From: an uncultured Eubacteriales bacterium
Lineage (GTDB): Bacteria > Bacillota > Clostridia > Oscillospirales > CAG-272
Reading direction: 5' to 3'
Assembly: GCA_900555785.1 (NCBI GenBank)
Contig: USMO01000054.1
Location: 1-9,226 of the forward strand
Length of the DNA: 9,226 nt
Shown here: positions 1-6,090 of the stretch, piece after piece
Numbering within the stretch: the first letter of the stretch is position 1
Layout: each line of letters starts with the position of its first letter
Translations under genes and position numbers: made by a program
Notes under the pieces: model-generated
Database searches by the model: none
What the model saw: only the letters and a program-made list of their open reading frames with translations
What the model was told of the DNA's origin: nothing

Positions 1-115
1 AGCGACTACAAGGCGCTGGCTGACGAGGATACGCTCAAGCAGAACAGCGGCTTCACGCTGTACACGGCGGGCGGCAGCCGGGTCAAGACGCTCGACCCGG
101 CGCAGGCGGACGATT
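1..115 (+). other. Short stretch with coding character on the plus strand (possible inverted or chimeric segment)
   Basis: Read on the plus strand in frame 1, the first 38 codons give a normal-looking peptide (starts SDYKALADEDTLKQNSGF) and 35 of 38 end in G or C. In the minus frame of the large gene the same bases give an Arg-rich peptide with codons that gene otherwise uses little (CGT four times, CTT three times, GTA twice), and only about 24 of 38 wobble bases are G or C. From about position 116 rightwards the minus frame again looks coding. The coding strand therefore seems to switch near 100-120, and no stop closes the plus frame. An inversion inside the gene or an assembly junction would explain it. 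I do not recognise the peptide. Confidence 0.35.
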
Positions 116-3100
116 GCGCTTGCCGCGCACACCGGGCGGGCAATGTCGGTCGTTTTGCCCAGCGTCAGAACGCCGGAATCCACCACGCTCTGCAGGCTGT
201 CCTGCTCGTATCTGCCGGGCTTCATGACCCGCACATAGGGGGCGCCTTCTCCCCGGCTGGAGCGCAGAAAGGCTTCGTTCAGGTTCGGGTCATAGGTCTG
301 GATGGCGGTCACCGTATCTGCCTCGGCAAGAATCCCTGCCATGGTCTCAAAATCCGGTGCCGTGCTGTATTCAATCTCATAACTCAGCTTCAGCACGCCG
401 TCAATCGCAACGTACATCAGGCTGACGTTGCCTGCGCGCCGGGCGCTGCGGTCGGTGCTCTCGCGCGGGATGCGCACGCCGCTTTTTCCGAGGAACACCG
501 CATTGCCCGCCAGCAGATGGTACTTGTTATCGATGAGCGCTTCGGTGCCGCCGTCGGTCATGCGCAGGAAGACAACCGGCAAATCCTCGTCTGCCTTGCC
601 GCTCCCGGCGTTCATGCCGGCTGCATCCAGCGTACCGCTCATCTTGCGGAACAGGATGCCCGCCAGCTTCATATCCTGCCGGAAATCCTCTCCGTCCCGC
701 ACCGAGATCTGCGTACATTTCTGCGCGGCATAGAGGTCGCTGTCGTTGAAAATCACGGTCTTGGGCTGGCTGTATTCGGTCACCGAGCCCTCGCCGATCA
801 GCGCGGCGTTGCGGTAGGACAGCCCGCGGTTCACCCGGCAGAGCGGGTAGAAGTAGAGGAACACCGCAGAGGTCGGCGCGGTGTACATCAGCGTGACCGC
901 GAACGCGGAAAGACCTGCCGTGAAGCTGTCCGCGCGCACGGCGCCGATCAGTCCGCACAGAATCGATGCGCCGAGCATAACACCCAGCAGAATCGAAAAC
1001 GGCAGCGCAGCCGAAGAGAAGTCGTTGCACCGGTGGAAAAAGCCGGTGATTCGCTCGCTCTTGCGGACGCGGTACAGGTTCTGGTCAATCTCGTCGTTAA
1101 TGATCCGTACAATCCGCTCGCCGTGCCGCAGCTTTTTCTTTCTCGGCTCGGTTGCATCCAGAACCGTTTTGGGTCCCTCAGCGGCGGCAAGACGGAAACA
1201 GCGCATTTCGTTTGCCAGGCGCAGCGTGTCGCACAGCGCGGTCAGCAGCAGCGCGCAGACGGTTCCGAACCCGATGGGCTGCATGTCCGCAGCGCCGCCG
1301 GAAATCAGGACTGCCGCACCGTACAGCAGCGCGATGGGCGTCAGGATTGCAACAGCGGAATAGGGCGTTGGCGTAAAGCGGAACAGGCTGTGCAATCCCG
1401 CTTCAATCTGCCGGTACGACAGCGCAGCCGCGCCGATGAGCAGGAAAAGCGACACTGCCGGGAAGAGCCACGGGTAGGCGGTGCGGTAGGCATCCAGCAC
1501 CCCGCCGGTCAGCCCGGGAATGTCCAGAAAGGCAAGCAGCAGTGCGCAGAACGCAGTCAGGACCACGCGCAGAATCAGATTCTTGCGGTCATGGGCATAT
1601 GCGGCAAGTGTGGACTGCCGGAAATCCCCGTCCGCGCCGTCCTCTCCGCGATAGCCGAATGCCGTGCGGAAGCGGCGGTGCTCTGCCTCGCGGGTCTTCT
1701 GCCGGTGCTCGTAGCGCAGCTTTTTCAGGGTCTCATAGCCGACCAGGCGCCCCAACTCGTTGTCATAGCCAAGTTCAAAGATCATGGCGATGTCGTCCTC
1801 GCTCATGCCGGTCTTTTTCCGAATCAACTCCAGCGCGTCGCCGCTGTCCAGGACCTCCTGCTTCTTCTTTTCCCTCCTGCGGGCAAAGATGGAGGTCTTT
1901 TTCAGCGCGGCATCGCCGGAGAGGTCCTCCGGCTCGGGGGCATCCATCGGCAGCAGCTCCGGGACCGCATTCTCAACGGTATCGTCCAGCGCTTCGTCCA
2001 GGTCCCCGTCCTCCGGCAGCGAGGCAATCGGCGTCCGGTTGATTTTTTTCGGGCGCTTGCCGGGCAGCCGAAAGCCGTTGTTCTTCTGCGCGGCTGCGGC
2101 AGGCTTGCGCACGGCTGCGGTCGGTTTGGATGCTGCTTTTTCGTCTGCAGAAGCAGGCTTTGCCGCCGGTTCTGCCGGATTCTGCGCAGGTTCTGCCGCT
2201 TTTTTGGCTGCCGGTGCGGATGCCTTGACGGTTTGCGGCTTTTCCCAAGGGCGCTCGGGCTGATGGGAGCGCGGCAGGCTGACGCCGGACGAAATCTTTT
2301 TCGTCTCGTGCCTTGCCTCGCTCTTCTCCTCCGGCTTCTGCGCCGGTTTTGGGTCCTTCGGCGGCGTTACGGTAATCGGCACCGAAGGTTCGGGCTTCTC
2401 TTCCGCAGCTTCAACGGTCTGCCGGGAGGCGGATGCGCGCGGCTTAATGACAATCGGGTCTCCCGCGCGCTCGCCCTTGGCAGCCGGCGTATTGATGACG
2501 ATTGTTTTTTCTGTTTCCTGCTTCGCCGTCGGTGCTTTTGTCTCGCGTGGCGTCTGTTCCTTCTTTTCCTGCACGGCTTCCTCCTGTTCTGGCGGGGATG
2601 TTGGGGGCGCAATCCGGATGGGCTCGCGGGAGGGCCGCACCGGCTTGGGTGCAGGCTGCGCGGGCTTTTGCTCCGGCTTTTTCGGAACGATGACAATCGG
2701 TTCCGGTTTTGGTTCAGGCTTCTTTTCCGGAACCTTGACGGGCTCCGGTTTGGGGTCGGGTCTCTTTTCCGGGACCTTGACAGGCTCCGGTTTTGGGGGC
2801 GGGGTCCGTTCCGGCTCGGGGGCGTTCGGGTTATCCTCGGTCAGGCGACGGAGTGCCTCGGGGACGTGTTTTTCGGTCTTCTTCGGGGGTGGCGTCGGCT
2901 CGGAGACGGGAGCAGGCGTTGGCTGCTGTTCCGGCTGCTGTTCCGGCTGCTGTTCCGGCTGCGGCTGTGGAGTCGGTTGGGCGGCTGACATGGCAGTTGT
3001 GGCAGTTGCGGTCGGTTCCGGCTTTGCCTTTGCAGGCTTGGCTTTGGCTTTCTTTTTCGGCTGCTCTGCCTGCGGCTTGCGGTCCTCTGCGGCGGCTTCT

Positions 3101-3261
3101 TTCGACATATTCTGCAGCATTCCGGCAATTTTCGCCTGAAATTCCGCATCGTCCGCGTCCTGCTCCGGTTTGCGGTCCTGCCGCTTGTTCCCCAGCAGCG
3201 ATGCCTGCAGCTTGCGCACCAGCTCGTCCGTTTTCTGCGTATCCGTGCCCTTTTTCTTCAT
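1..3261 (-). CDS. Large membrane protein: disordered Lys/Pro/Glu-rich N-terminus plus degenerate P-type (P1B-like) ATPase core, partial at the 3' end
   Basis: The frame is open for 1087 codons and leaves the window without a stop. The ATG is well placed: AAAGGAG lies 7 nt upstream and the rlmB stop 37 nt upstream, so the two genes probably form an operon. Residues 1-430 are low-complexity (K, P, E, A, Q) and probably disordered. Residues 430-560 are charged. Hydrophobic segments lie near 562-582, 598-618, 634-654, 662-677, 752-775 and 783-807, the MA/MB/M1/M2-loop-M3/M4 order of P1B ATPases. After the last segment, 'KTVIFNDSDLY' (834-844) sits where DKTGT is expected, 'YVAIDGVLKL' (near 954) resembles the P-domain strand before the hinge, 'TYD' (989-991) sits where TGD is expected, and 'SGVLTLGKTTDIARPVCAAS' resembles the vGIAMG.GTDvAkeaAD segment. 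The loop 678-747 is too short for a full actuator domain and has no TGES. Family knowledge says Asp phosphorylation needs DKTGT, so I infer a pseudo-ATPase with a sensory or scaffold role. The last ~38 codons (1-115) are doubtful because the opposite strand looks coding there. Confidence 0.7.
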   Translation of the reverse strand, partial: MKKKGTDTQKTDELVRKLQASLLGNKRQDRKPEQDADDAEFQAKIAGMLQNMSKEAAAEDRKPQAEQPKKKAKAKPAKAKPEPTATATTAMSAAQPTPQPQPEQQPEQQPEQQPTPAPVSEPTPPPKKTEKHVPEALRRLTEDNPNAPEPERTPPPKPEPVKVPEKRPDPKPEPVKVPEKKPEPKPEPIVIVPKKPEQKPAQPAPKPVRPSREPIRIAPPTSPPEQEEAVQEKKEQTPRETKAPTAKQETEKTIVINTPAAKGERAGDPIVIKPRASASRQTVEAAEEKPEPSVPITVTPPKDPKPAQKPEEKSEARHETKKISSGVSLPRSHQPERPWEKPQTVKASAPAAKKAAEPAQNPAEPAAKPASADEKAASKPTAAVRKPAAAAQKNNGFRLPGKRPKKINRTPIASLPEDGDLDEALDDTVENAVPELLPMDAPEPEDLSGDAALKKTSIFARRREKKKQEVLDSGDALELIRKKTGMSEDDIAMIFELGYDNELGRLVGYETLKKLRYEHRQKTREAEHRRFRTAFGYRGEDGADGDFRQSTLAAYAHDRKNLILRVVLTAFCALLLAFLDIPGLTGGVLDAYRTAYPWLFPAVSLFLLIGAAALSYRQIEAGLHSLFRFTPTPYSAVAILTPIALLYGAAVLISGGAADMQPIGFGTVCALLLTALCDTLRLANEMRCFRLAAAEGPKTVLDATEPRKKKLRHGERIVRIINDEIDQNLYRVRKSERITGFFHRCNDFSSAALPFSILLGVMLGASILCGLIGAVRADSFTAGLSAFAVTLMYTAPTSAVFLYFYPLCRVNRGLSYRNAALIGEGSVTEYSQPKTVIFNDSDLYAAQKCTQISVRDGEDFRQDMKLAGILFRKMSGTLDAAGMNAGSGKADEDLPVVFLRMTDGGTEALIDNKYHLLAGNAVFLGKSGVRIPRESTDRSARRAGNVSLMYVAIDGVLKLSYEIEYSTAPDFETMAGILAEADTVTAIQTYDPNLNEAFLRSSRGEGAPYVRVMKPGRYEQDSLQSVVDSGVLTLGKTTDIARPVCAASAIVRLRRVERLDPAAARRVQREAAVLLERILVSQRLVVA
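2668..2793 (-). repeat. Three tandem 42-bp units encoding a 14-residue Lys/Pro/Glu repeat
   Basis: Within the large minus-strand gene, residues 157-198 are three 14-residue units, each beginning KPEP: KPEPVKVPEKRPDP, KPEPVKVPEKKPEP and KPEPIVIVPKKPEQ. The first two units are also nearly identical in DNA, with a 42-bp period (for example TCTTTTCC at 2721 and again at 2763). Alternating Lys-Pro and Glu-Pro in bacterial proteins often forms extended spacers, as in the TonB linker. Here it lies in the presumed cytoplasmic N-terminal tail. Confidence 0.85.
2923..2958 (-). repeat. Three perfect tandem 12-bp units encoding PEQQ
   Basis: Three exact copies of a 12-bp unit encode PEQQ three times, at residues 102-113 of the large gene. 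They are followed by a Pro/Thr stretch and preceded by Pro-Gln pairs. Perfect 12-bp identity suggests recent slippage, so copy number may vary between strains without breaking the frame. Confidence 0.85.
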
Positions 3262-3298
3262 GTCCGCGCTCCTTTCCACCCAAAGTGACCGGCCGGGG

Positions 3299-4294
3299 TC
3301 AGTTCTCCCGATGCTGCTGTCTTGCTACCTCGGCAAGAATGACGGCAGCCGCCGTGGAAACGTTGAAGGAATTGACCTTCCCGTAAATCGGAATGGAGAG
3401 AATGCCGTCGCATGCTTTTTTCACGACCTGCGACACGCCGTCTCCCTCGCTTCCCATGACAATGGCGCATGCGCCCGCAAGGTCGGCGCTCCACAGGCTG
3501 GTTCCACCCGCTTCTGCTGCGTAGACCCACACGCCCTCTTTTTTCAGCTCCTCTACAGCTGCCGCAATGTTTGCGACCTTTGCAATGGCAAGATGCTCGA
3601 TGGCGCCTGCCGACGCCTTGGTGACCAGCGGGGTCAGCCCTGCCGCGCGCCGCTTCGGGATAATAAGCCCGTGCGCGCCGCAGCATTCCGCGCAGCGGAT
3701 GATGGCGCCGAGATTGTACGGGTCGGTCACGCCGTCACAGATGACGATGAGCGGTGCCTCGCCGCGCTCCCTGGCGATTGCGAGAATGTCCGCAACCGTG
3801 CAATACTCCTTCTCCGCTGCCATTGCAACGATGCCCTGGTGCGGGGCAAAGCCGGATACGCTGTCCAGCTTCTGGCGCTCCACCTCGATGACCGGAATCT
3901 TGCGCGCAATCGCCTGCGAGACCAGAACCGTAATCGAGCCGGTACGCTCGCCCTTCTGGACCAGAATTTTGTCGATCGGGCGCTCGCTTTTCAGCAGTTC
4001 GCGCACCGCGCTTCTGCCGATGACCGCGCCGTTTTCATAATCACCGTGGATGCCCTCTTCCGGTCCGTCATTTTCAACCGGAGCAGGCTTTACGCGCTCC
4101 TCTTCCCGGGGCGCACGGTAGGGCTTGTCCTGTCTGGCAGGTCCCCCCTGGCTGAAACGCGCCGGTCTGTTTCCGGCGGGCTTGCGCGATGCGCCGGGCT
4201 TGCGGTCATATTTCATTCCGCGGTCAGCGGCGCCGCTGCGGGCGTCTGCCGGCTTGCGGCTTTTGCGATCATTTTTCTGCTTGTTGTATTCCAT
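3299..4294 (-). CDS. rlmB: 23S rRNA (guanosine-2'-O-)-methyltransferase RlmB (TrmH/SpoU family)
   Basis: RlmB uses S-adenosylmethionine to methylate the 2'-O of G2251 (E. coli numbering) in the P-loop of 23S rRNA during 50S assembly. With the start at 4294 the protein has 331 residues. Residues 1-85 are a basic, Arg/Lys/Pro/Gly-rich tail; about 88-160 is the L30e-like substrate-binding domain ('GAVIGRSAVRELL', 'HQGIVAM'); about 180-325 is the SPOUT trefoil-knot domain. The three SpoU motifs are visible: NLGAIIR (194-200), VMGSEGDGVS (279-288) and SFNVSTAAAVILAE (309-322). An ATG nine codons upstream (4321) is possible and has its own AGGTGA, but the promoter at 4334-4362 would start transcription next to it. 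I therefore prefer 4294, served by AAGGGGA about 11 nt upstream. The basic tail is longer than in E. coli RlmB (about 243 residues in total) and probably helps bind rRNA. The large downstream gene begins 37 nt after the stop. Confidence 0.93.
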   Translation of the reverse strand: MEYNKQKNDRKSRKPADARSGAADRGMKYDRKPGASRKPAGNRPARFSQGGPARQDKPYRAPREEERVKPAPVENDGPEEGIHGDYENGAVIGRSAVRELLKSERPIDKILVQKGERTGSITVLVSQAIARKIPVIEVERQKLDSVSGFAPHQGIVAMAAEKEYCTVADILAIARERGEAPLIVICDGVTDPYNLGAIIRCAECCGAHGLIIPKRRAAGLTPLVTKASAGAIEHLAIAKVANIAAAVEELKKEGVWVYAAEAGGTSLWSADLAGACAIVMGSEGDGVSQVVKKACDGILSIPIYGKVNSFNVSTAAAVILAEVARQQHREN

Positions 4295-4333
4295 TTGATG
4301 TAGGTTCCCCTTCCGCGTCATGCTTCACCTGAT

Positions 4334-4362
4334 ATTTTATCATAAAAACACGTATTTGTATA
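4334..4362 (-). promoter_or_regulatory. SigmaA-type promoter for rlmB and the downstream large gene
   Basis: On the minus strand TATACA (4362-4357, four of six matches to TTGACA) and TAAAAT (4339-4334, five of six matches to TATAAT) are separated by exactly 17 bp in an A/T-rich stretch. Transcription would begin near 4327, giving a leader of about 33 nt before the ATG at 4294. No competing promoter is obvious between rlmB and the large gene, which supports co-transcription. Confidence 0.6.
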
Positions 4363-4423
4363 GAGTTTTTTGAAATTTTCCGTCCGAAAACTGCGAAAAT
4401 CCTTCGACAGAAAACGATTCAAG

Positions 4424-4452
4424 GGGGGCAAAGCTGTCGGATCCCTGCCCCC
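4424..4452 (-). terminator. Possible intrinsic terminator after the 224-residue membrane protein
   Basis: On the minus strand, 10 nt after the stop of the upstream gene, GGGGGCA (4452-4446) can pair with TGCCCCC (4430-4424) across a 15-nt loop. What follows is T-rich but interrupted (TTGAATCGTTTTC). The long loop and imperfect T-tract make this a moderate call. Its position just before the rlmB promoter fits a transcription-unit boundary. Confidence 0.5.
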
Positions 4453-4462
4453 GGAGTCGATG

Positions 4463-5137
4463 TCACTCGGTTTTTGCCGCACCGGTCAGACCGTCGTAGT
4501 AGGCTTTGACGGCTTCAAAGGTCTTGTCCTTTGCGGTCTCGCCAAAGACCGAACGGGTGAGGATTACCCGGCAGTCCGGAGAGAGAAAGCGCACCGCGCC
4601 GTAGGTCTCCCAAATCGGCAAATCCCCCAGCCGCTTGTTTTCCACCACCTGAACCTTGCCGTCAAACCAGTTTTCAAACACGTACGGGCTGACAATCCAG
4701 ACCCCGCAGTCACCGGTCATGATGTAGCTTTGCAGGTTCTGAATCCGGTCCAGATTGTGTTTCCGGTCGTTCGCCTTTCCGGCAAGGTCTACCTTCTCTT
4801 CGCCGGTGTTCGGGTCCTTGTAGGTGTTGTTCTTCTCGATCTCTTCCTCTGTGAAAATCGAATACTGTCCCAGCGTGATGCCGTCCTCGGTCAGCACCTG
4901 CAGCACATTTTTCAGCCCCTGCTGCTCGTCCCGCGACATGACATAGCCGCCCGCAAACGTGACGGTCACGCTGCCGTCCTTGCTTTTTCCGCATTGCGGC
5001 AGGGTCACCGCCAGCAGGACCGCGACCACCAGCACCGCAATTGTCTGCCACTTGTAGTGATACCAGAAGTTGTCCAGCCACCGCAGAAATTTCGACTGCC
5101 CGGCAATCTCGTGCGCTTCATGCTTCTTGTCTTCCAT
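4463..5137 (-). CDS. Single-pass membrane-anchored protein of unknown function
   Basis: I do not recognise a named function. The 224-residue protein has a charged cytoplasmic N-terminus (1-30) containing 'WLDNFWYHYKW', one hydrophobic segment (about 31-47) and a C-terminal ectodomain of about 175 residues. I recall that Clostridia carry many small proteins of this plan with a similar 'DNFWYHYKW' lead-in. 'LPQC' (46-49) follows the membrane segment but is not a good lipobox. The ectodomain is mixed alpha/beta in appearance; 'LQSYIMTGDCGVWIVSPYVF' (135-154) is loosely like the hinge region of solute-binding proteins, so a small ligand-binding fold is possible but unproven. I start it at 5137 because GGAGG lies 7 nt upstream; an ATG seven codons earlier lacks this. 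It appears to be transcribed alone, with repeat-rich DNA upstream and a possible terminator downstream. Confidence 0.75.
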   Translation of the reverse strand: MEDKKHEAHEIAGQSKFLRWLDNFWYHYKWQTIAVLVVAVLLAVTLPQCGKSKDGSVTVTFAGGYVMSRDEQQGLKNVLQVLTEDGITLGQYSIFTEEEIEKNNTYKDPNTGEEKVDLAGKANDRKHNLDRIQNLQSYIMTGDCGVWIVSPYVFENWFDGKVQVVENKRLGDLPIWETYGAVRFLSPDCRVILTRSVFGETAKDKTFEAVKAYYDGLTGAAKTE

Positions 5138-5216
5138 CCCTTGCCCTCCATTCCGCAATGTAAATACAACGACTGCGGTTCCTTTTATAGGGGTGCGGAT
5201 TTATCCCCCTTCTTCA

Positions 5217-5260
5217 GTCGCTGGCGCGACAGCTTCCCCCCCGAGGGGAAGCCTTTTTTA
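5217..5260 (+). repeat. Double hairpin with T-tract, oriented as a plus-strand terminator; probable dispersed intergenic element
   Basis: Two hairpins are almost adjacent: GTCGC (5217-5221) with GCGAC (5226-5230), loop of 4, and GCTTCCCC (5232-5239) with GGGGAAGC (5245-5252), loop of 5. Six Ts follow at 5254-5259. As a terminator it would act on plus-strand transcripts, yet no plus-strand gene precedes it, so it would only stop antisense RNA. From memory, compound 'CAGTC..GAC AGC TCCCC..GGGGA GC' hairpins recur between genes in Oscillospirales genomes, so I favour a REP-like dispersed element. That link is unverified. Confidence 0.6.
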
Positions 5261-5540
5261 TGCCCACTCGTTTTTTTGTAGCCGGTTTTGTGGAACCAAA
5301 GCCCAAGGATTCGAACCCCAAGTAGAACCTAAACTCAAGGATTCTACCCCACAGGGTCCACCCCCAAGGCTTCTGTCATCCACCGTCACAAATCACCGTC
5401 CACCATACCCCAACCATGAAATCCCCTTATTGAAAGTTCTTGGAGTTCTTAGAAATTGGATTGCCCGCAATCCAATTTTCCCTTCATTTCAAGAAGGTTC
5501 TAAGCGGGGTTTGGGGCGGTGCCCCAAGGTCTTAGCCCTA
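5261..5540. other. Gene-free structured interval with degenerate repeats and hairpins
   Basis: No convincing gene is present in this part of the larger non-coding gap 5138-5584. The plus strand is C-rich and G-poor from about 5300 to 5410. CAAGG-centred units begin near 5302, 5334 and 5363 and resemble each other (CCCAAGGATTCGAACCCCA; CTCAAGGATTCTACCCCA). GTAGAA (5322-5327) can pair with TTCTAC (5342-5347). An 11-bp perfect hairpin occupies 5453-5463/5468-5478 with loop CCCG. CCTTC/GAAGG pairs at 5481-5485/5493-5497, and CTTAG (5448-5452) pairs with CTAAG (5500-5504), so the whole can close as a three-way junction. TTGGGGC/GCCCCAA (5511-5517/5521-5527) forms one more hairpin with a 3-nt loop. 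It reads as repeat-derived DNA beyond the greA terminator. Confidence 0.55.
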
Positions 5541-5574
5541 CAAACAAACGGGACCCGCCTTGCGGTCGGGTCCC
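5541..5574 (-). terminator. Intrinsic terminator of greA
   Basis: Ten nucleotides after the greA stop, GGGACCCG (5574-5567) pairs perfectly with CGGGTCCC (5557-5550) around a 9-nt loop, and the minus strand then continues GTTTGTTTG. An 8-bp GC-rich stem with a following T-rich run is a typical Rho-independent terminator and closes the protease-greA unit. Confidence 0.85.
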
Positions 5575-5584
5575 TGCTGCTCGT

Positions 5585-6070
5585 TTATCCCTGGCTCTTT
5601 CCGACTTCCAGCACCGCAACGTGGATGGTGCCGACCGGTGTTTCGATGTCTTTTTCGTCCCCTGCGCGCATATCGATCAGACCCGCGCCGATCGGAGACT
5701 GGTCGGAGATCTTGTGCTCTGCCGGGTTGGATTCGTTCGAGCTGACCAGCGCATATTCCATCGGCTCGCCGCCGTTGATGCTCAGCTTGACCGTGGAGCC
5801 AAGGCTCGCCATGCTGAAGTCGGTCGTCGATTCATCCAGAATGACGGCGTTTTCAACCAGCTCTTCCAGCTCTTTAATGCGCGCTTCGTTCTTCGCCTGC
5901 TCGTTCCGCGCTTCGTCGTACTCCGAGTTCTCGGAAAGGTCGCCGAAGGACCGCGCAACCGCAATGTCGTTTTTGATCTTCTCGCGCTTTTCGAGTTTGA
6001 GATAGTTCAGCTCATCAATCAGCTTCTGATAGCCCGCTTGTGTATAAGTGATCTTCTTTCCCTTTGCCAT
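5585..6070 (-). CDS. greA: Transcription elongation factor GreA
   Basis: GreA enters the RNA polymerase secondary channel and stimulates cleavage of backtracked RNA so that stalled elongation can resume. The product has 161 residues, the normal family length (about 158). Residues 1-77 form the coiled-coil finger, with the conserved tip segment 'GDLSENSEYDEA' (43-54) whose D44 and E47 correspond to the catalytic-site acidic pair D41/E44 of E. coli GreA. Residues about 85-158 are the FKBP-like domain ('LGSTVKL', 'ISDQSPIGAGLI', 'PVGTIHVAVLEV'). The frame stays open upstream, but the start at 6070 is set by GAGGA 7 nt before the ATG and by the family N-terminus (MAKGKKITYTQAGYQKL). It begins 20 nt after the S41 protease stop and is probably expressed mainly from that transcript; a perfect hairpin terminator follows. 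Confidence 0.97.
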   Translation of the reverse strand: MAKGKKITYTQAGYQKLIDELNYLKLEKREKIKNDIAVARSFGDLSENSEYDEARNEQAKNEARIKELEELVENAVILDESTTDFSMASLGSTVKLSINGGEPMEYALVSSNESNPAEHKISDQSPIGAGLIDMRAGDEKDIETPVGTIHVAVLEVGKSQG

Positions 6071-6090
6071 TTGTTTATCCTCGTCTGCTT

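Noticed and set aside
517..2988. An 823-codon open frame on the plus strand
   Set aside because: It lies antisense to the large minus-strand gene, has no ribosome site, and its product is rich in Arg, Cys, Phe and Gly as expected from reversed Lys/Pro/Glu codons. The minus frame has a good ribosome site, membrane segments and P-type ATPase landmarks.
3170..4303. A 377-codon open frame on the plus strand opposite rlmB
   Set aside because: The minus strand here carries all three SpoU motifs of RlmB; the plus product has no recognisable domain.
5271..5330. tRNA-like T-loop (GGTTCGAATCC on the minus strand) followed by a CCA
   Set aside because: The T-stem would need three G-U pairs, no complementary 5' acceptor arm (CAAAGCC) is found upstream, and no D or anticodon arms can be drawn. 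It is more likely part of the CAAGG-type repeat.
5302..5380. Possible CRISPR-like spacing of repeats
   Set aside because: The units are short and degenerate, spacing varies, there are no distinct spacers, and no cas gene is present.
5070..6005. Plus-strand open frame crossing the gene-free gap and greA
   Set aside because: It is antisense to greA and the membrane protein, contains the hairpin repeats, and lacks a ribosome site or recognisable domain.
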